From positions 15,149-22,234 of the forward strand of contig DEHC01000027.1 of NCBI GenBank assembly GCA_002351705.1: DNA of 7,086 nt, written 5' to 3'. The first letter of the stretch is position 1, and each line of letters begins with the position of its first letter. Source of the stretch: Gammaproteobacteria bacterium UBA2810. GTDB taxonomy: Bacteria; Pseudomonadota; Gammaproteobacteria; Enterobacterales; Succinivibrionaceae. The position numbers and the translations under genes are program-made. Shown here in pieces: positions 4,717-7,086 of this stretch. The notes beneath the pieces were generated by a model. It saw only the letters and a list, made by a program, of their open reading frames with translations. It ran no database searches and was not told the origin of the DNA.

Positions 4717-5537
4717 GGAAGGCACTTTTATACGCGGTGATTGCCGCGCTTATGGCGCCCTGCGCGGCGCCGGCTGACGGGCTCCCGCCGCTCCCCTCCT
4801 CGCTTATCGGCGGAGGAAGCCACCAGCTCAGGAAGCCGCAGGGTGAGAGGGCGGCGGCTGAGTCTGCAATTGCGCCGGAGGAGAGCGCGGAAGGAGGCGC
4901 TGCTCCCGCGTTCGGACCCCGCGATGTTGCCCGCGGCACCGTCGTGCGCGACATAGCCCTGGGGGAGATCAACCGGATCCTGACGCCCTTTGACTCGCCC
5001 TCGGTCACGACCGTCTCCGACGCGGAGACTAAGGTGAAGGGAAGGGCGGTCTACATAGCACCGAAGAGCATGGAGCCGGTCTCCCTCTTCATCTCTGAGG
5101 AGGGGAGCGAGGAGGAGTCGGTGAGCCTCGTCCTCTTCCCGAAGGTCACCGGGCCCCGCGACATCAGGCTCGGGGATGCAGAGGGCTCCGCTGGCTCCGG
5201 GGGCTCCGCCGGAAATGGGGCTCCCGCGGGGCGTGACGCCCTCATAAGGGGACTGATGCTTGACGCGCTCTCCGGAAAAGGGCCGGGCGCGGAGAAGCCG
5301 CAGAAGAGCGGCTGCCATGCGGAGGGGTTCTCGTTCCGCCCGCTCTGGAGCATTAAGAGGAGCGGCTACCGCCTGCAGGCGGAGCTCGGGAGGAGCCTCA
5401 CGGAGCGCGCGGCGTTCTTCAGCCCCTACGCCTGCCCGGGCTTCGCGGCGGCCGGAGTCTGGCCGTCCGGAAGGCTCCGGAAGGGCTCATCATTCATGGT
5501 CTACACCGTAAGGAAGGAGGCCGGCAGTGAGCCTTAG
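4713..5537 (+). CDS. traK: TraK, outer-membrane-associated secretin-like (VirB9-type) protein of F-type system
   Basis: The 274-residue protein starts at ATG 4713 in an ATGA overlap with traE. Residues 1-21 look like a signal peptide (MRKALLYAVIAALM, then APCAAPADG). Cys17 follows Pro, so this is not a proper lipobox. Residues about 25-70 are a Pro/Ala/Glu-rich spacer. The family core lies at about 78-150: DIALGEINRILTPFDSP, VTTVSDAETKVKGRAVYIA and VSLFISEE. After it comes a Gly/Ser linker (156-173) and a second domain with FSFRPLWSIKRSGYRLQ and two cysteines (201, 241) that could pair. TraK binds TraB and the lipoprotein TraV in the channel core complex that crosses the periplasm. traB starts 11 nt before the traK stop. 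Confidence 0.9.
   Translation: MRKALLYAVIAALMAPCAAPADGLPPLPSSLIGGGSHQLRKPQGERAAAESAIAPEESAEGGAAPAFGPRDVARGTVVRDIALGEINRILTPFDSPSVTTVSDAETKVKGRAVYIAPKSMEPVSLFISEEGSEEESVSLVLFPKVTGPRDIRLGDAEGSAGSGGSAGNGAPAGRDALIRGLMLDALSGKGPGAEKPQKSGCHAEGFSFRPLWSIKRSGYRLQAELGRSLTERAAFFSPYACPGFAAAGVWPSGRLRKGSSFMVYTVRKEAGSEP
5184..5210 (+). repeat. Three tandem 9-bp units (GGCTCCGNN) inside traK
   Basis: GGCTCCGCT, GGCTCCGGG and GGCTCCGCC stand head to tail at 5184-5210 in the traK reading frame, encoding Gly-Ser-Ala, Gly-Ser-Gly and Gly-Ser-Ala (residues 158-166). They make up the flexible linker between the two TraK domains. Such repeats can gain or lose units by slippage without breaking the frame. Confidence 0.7.
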
Positions 5538-6735
5538 GGACAGGCTTCATCTTCCCTCGGCGGAGGGAAAGGGCCGCTTCGCGGTGACTGCCATAGGCGC
5601 CGCAGCCATCTTCGGCGCCATCTTCATCATGGCGGGGAACTCCGCGGAGAGGAAGGCGAAGGAGGATGAGGAGAAGGCCATGTCTGACGTGACCCACATA
5701 CTCACGGACAGCGACACGAGATCGCTCGGCCTTGACTCGCTCGCGGCGAGGATCCAGAGCCAGGAGCGGGAGATCCGCGATCTCCGGACCGAGCTCGCGA
5801 AAAGGAGGACGGAGGCTCTCCCTGCGGTTTCCACGGACCCTGCGGTGAGCGCCGGCATGGAGGAGCTCCGCGGTGAGCTTGAGAGCCTCAGGGAGGAGCT
5901 CCGCGGGGCAAAGGGCGCCATGGCGGCGCATGCTGATGAGGCTGCGCCGCAGGATGGGGCCGCGGTAAAGGAGCAGCCTCCCGTGAAAAGTGAAGGAGCT
6001 CTCCCCCGGGTGAGCGCCGCACCCTTAAGGCAGGTGCGCTCCGCGATCCGAACCTCATCCGGCGGAGGACGAGCGCAGGGGCTTCCCACGGGGACGCTCC
6101 TTTCGGGTCGGTTCATAACGGGCCTTGACGCCCCGACGGGCGACGAGGCGAAGAGATCCCCCTATCCGGTGCTTATCGAGCTTGACCGGGACGCCGCGCT
6201 CCCCGGGCAGAGGAGAAAGGACGTCAGGCACTGCGCGGTAATCGCGGCGGGCTATGGCGACATGTCGTCGGAGAGGGTCTACCTCAGGACCGAGACGCTC
6301 ACCTGCCGGGTGAACGGGCGCTGGAGCGAGACAAGGCTTGAGGGCTTCATCACGGGGGAGGACGGCAAGGCCGGAGTGAGGGGAAGGCTTGTCTCCAGGC
6401 AGGGGAGGCTCATCGCCCGCTCGATGGCCGCCGGGTTCCTCGAGGGGATCGGATCCGCGTTCGAGTCGGTGCCGGTAGTGTCCTACGAGGTAGGCGATGT
6501 TTCGGGCAGCAGGGTCTGGCAGCGGGCGCTCTCCCCGGAGTCCCTTGAGACAGCGTCCCTCAAAGGGGCGGGCAAGGCGCTCTCGAGCGTGAGCAGCTTC
6601 TACCTGGGTCTCGCGGAGAACATGTTCCCGGTAGTCGAGGTCGACTCGGGGAGAAGGGTTGACATTGTGGTGACAGGACAGAGTGCAGACAAGAGAGAGG
6701 AGAAGAGGAATGGAAGAGACGGAAGGAATGAGTGA
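5527..6735 (+). CDS. traB: TraB, VirB10/TrbI-type channel protein spanning the envelope
   Basis: The 402-residue protein starts at GTG 5527. AGGAAGGAGG at 5511-5520, 6 nt upstream, supports this start, which overlaps the end of traK by 11 nt. Residues 18-36 are the single inner-membrane anchor. Residues about 70-130 are heptad-like and charged (EREIRDLRTELAKRR, MEELRGELESLREELRG), a likely coiled coil. Residues 140-180 are a Pro/Ala-rich periplasmic stalk. The TrbI/VirB10 beta-barrel domain fills about 186-385: LPTGTLLSGRFITGLDAPTG, YPVLIELDRDAALPGQRR, then FITGEDGKAGVRGRLVSRQG, SMAAGFLEGIG and FPVVEVDSGRRVDIVVTG. TraB links the inner-membrane complex to TraK/TraV at the outer membrane. It is somewhat shorter than F TraB (475 residues). 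The hydrophilic tail after 385 overlaps the next gene. Confidence 0.93.
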   Translation: MSLRDRLHLPSAEGKGRFAVTAIGAAAIFGAIFIMAGNSAERKAKEDEEKAMSDVTHILTDSDTRSLGLDSLAARIQSQEREIRDLRTELAKRRTEALPAVSTDPAVSAGMEELRGELESLREELRGAKGAMAAHADEAAPQDGAAVKEQPPVKSEGALPRVSAAPLRQVRSAIRTSSGGGRAQGLPTGTLLSGRFITGLDAPTGDEAKRSPYPVLIELDRDAALPGQRRKDVRHCAVIAAGYGDMSSERVYLRTETLTCRVNGRWSETRLEGFITGEDGKAGVRGRLVSRQGRLIARSMAAGFLEGIGSAFESVPVVSYEVGDVSGSRVWQRALSPESLETASLKGAGKALSSVSSFYLGLAENMFPVVEVDSGRRVDIVVTGQSADKREEKRNGRDGRNE

Positions 6736-7086
6736 CGGGATGAATGAGGAGAGGGCGGCAGCGCCGGAGGAGGAGCCAAAGGCCGGGGAGGGCGCCGTGA
6801 AGGGGAGGAGGACGCCCCGCGCGCGCTCCGCGAAGGGTGCGGCAGCGGAGGCTGCGAGGACCGGGAGAGTCAGGCGGAAGAAGACAGAGTCCGCCGCTCC
6901 CGTGGCGCCGGCGGCGGAGACATCCCCTGAGGAGGGCGGTGAGCCTGAGATCGTTTTCCCAGAGGACGGCGTCATGAACACGCCGCCTGTGAGCGATGAT
7001 GCCGGGGCAGGGCCCTCTGCCGTTCCGGCACCTGATTGCGCAGAGCCTTCGGATGATGCGGTCCCCGATGATCCGGAGATCCCCTT
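6710..7086 (+). CDS. Unrecognised charged, probably disordered protein after traB (3' end cut by window)
   Basis: An ATG at 6710, with AGGAG at 6698-6702 placed 7 nt upstream, opens a frame with no stop through the window end (125 codons). It overlaps the end of traB by 26 nt. In-frame ATGs at 6728 and 6740 are alternatives. The product has no signal peptide, no membrane segment and no lipobox, so it does not look like TraV, which follows traB in SXT, IncA/C and F-like operons. It starts acidic (MEETEGMSDGMNEERAAAPE), turns strongly basic at about 31-58 (KGRRTPRARSAKG, RVRRKK), then becomes Pro/Ala/Asp/Glu-rich. I do not recognise it. The basic patch could bind nucleic acid. The visible part may be a disordered N-terminal extension of a folded protein beyond the window. 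Confidence 0.65.
   Translation, partial: MEETEGMSDGMNEERAAAPEEEPKAGEGAVKGRRTPRARSAKGAAAEAARTGRVRRKKTESAAPVAPAAETSPEEGGEPEIVFPEDGVMNTPPVSDDAGAGPSAVPAPDCAEPSDDAVPDDPEIP

Noticed and set aside
4713..4775. Possible lipoprotein signal in TraK at Cys17
   Set aside because: The residues before the cysteine are Met-Ala-Pro. Proline at -1 does not fit a lipobox, and TraK is normally not lipidated.
6055..6981. 308-residue minus-strand ORF opposite traB and the next gene
   Set aside because: Low-complexity Ser/Ala/Pro content and full overlap with the clear TrbI domain of traB mark it as an antisense shadow.
1..7086. CRISPR arrays, tRNA/rRNA genes, insertion sequences or attachment sites
   Set aside because: I saw no regularly spaced repeats, cloverleaf segments, transposase frames or terminal repeats. 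Only the short repeats listed above were found.

Overview
This GC-rich window appears to come from a proteobacterium, probably a gammaproteobacterium. FlhD/FlhC-family regulators, an F-type conjugation operon and aryl-polyene-type genes together point that way. Arginine AGG codons are common and leucine is mostly CTC/CTT, which is unlike enteric bacteria, so the host genus cannot be named. No integrase, replication gene, tRNA or attachment site is visible, so an integrative element and a plasmid are both possible.

Positions 1-1557 (+ strand) hold the 3' end of an AMP-dependent acyl-CoA synthetase and a complete class I SAM-dependent methyltransferase that overlaps it by 4 nt. Both look like members of aryl polyene or related polyketide/fatty-acid biosynthetic clusters. 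The rest of that cluster would lie to the left of the window.

Positions 1570-3549 (- strand) hold a convergent three-gene operon. A good sigma-70 promoter (3521-3549) precedes an exported SLT-type lytic transglycosylase with a long basic tail. An FlhD-like gene and an FlhC-like gene follow, and a textbook intrinsic terminator (1570-1597) ends the operon. The setting of the FlhDC-like pair, beside conjugation genes and with no flagellar genes in view, matches the master activators SetCD (SXT/R391 elements) and AcaCD (IncA/C plasmids) rather than flagellar FlhDC.

Positions 3473-3754 are an AT-richer divergent regulatory region. It carries an 8-bp-arm inverted repeat, a 12-bp direct repeat, a terminator-like hairpin and a leader with two mutually exclusive stems.

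Positions 3755-7086 (+ strand) are the start of a conjugative type IV secretion operon in the order traL-traE-traK-traB, with every junction overlapping. It is followed by the open 5' end of a highly charged, probably disordered protein that does not look like the TraV lipoprotein expected there.

The likely working model is that the left-facing operon makes a heteromeric activator (plus a wall-opening enzyme) that switches on the right-facing transfer operon, with the shared intergenic region as the switch. The biosynthetic genes to the left would be cargo of the element or the flanking chromosome.
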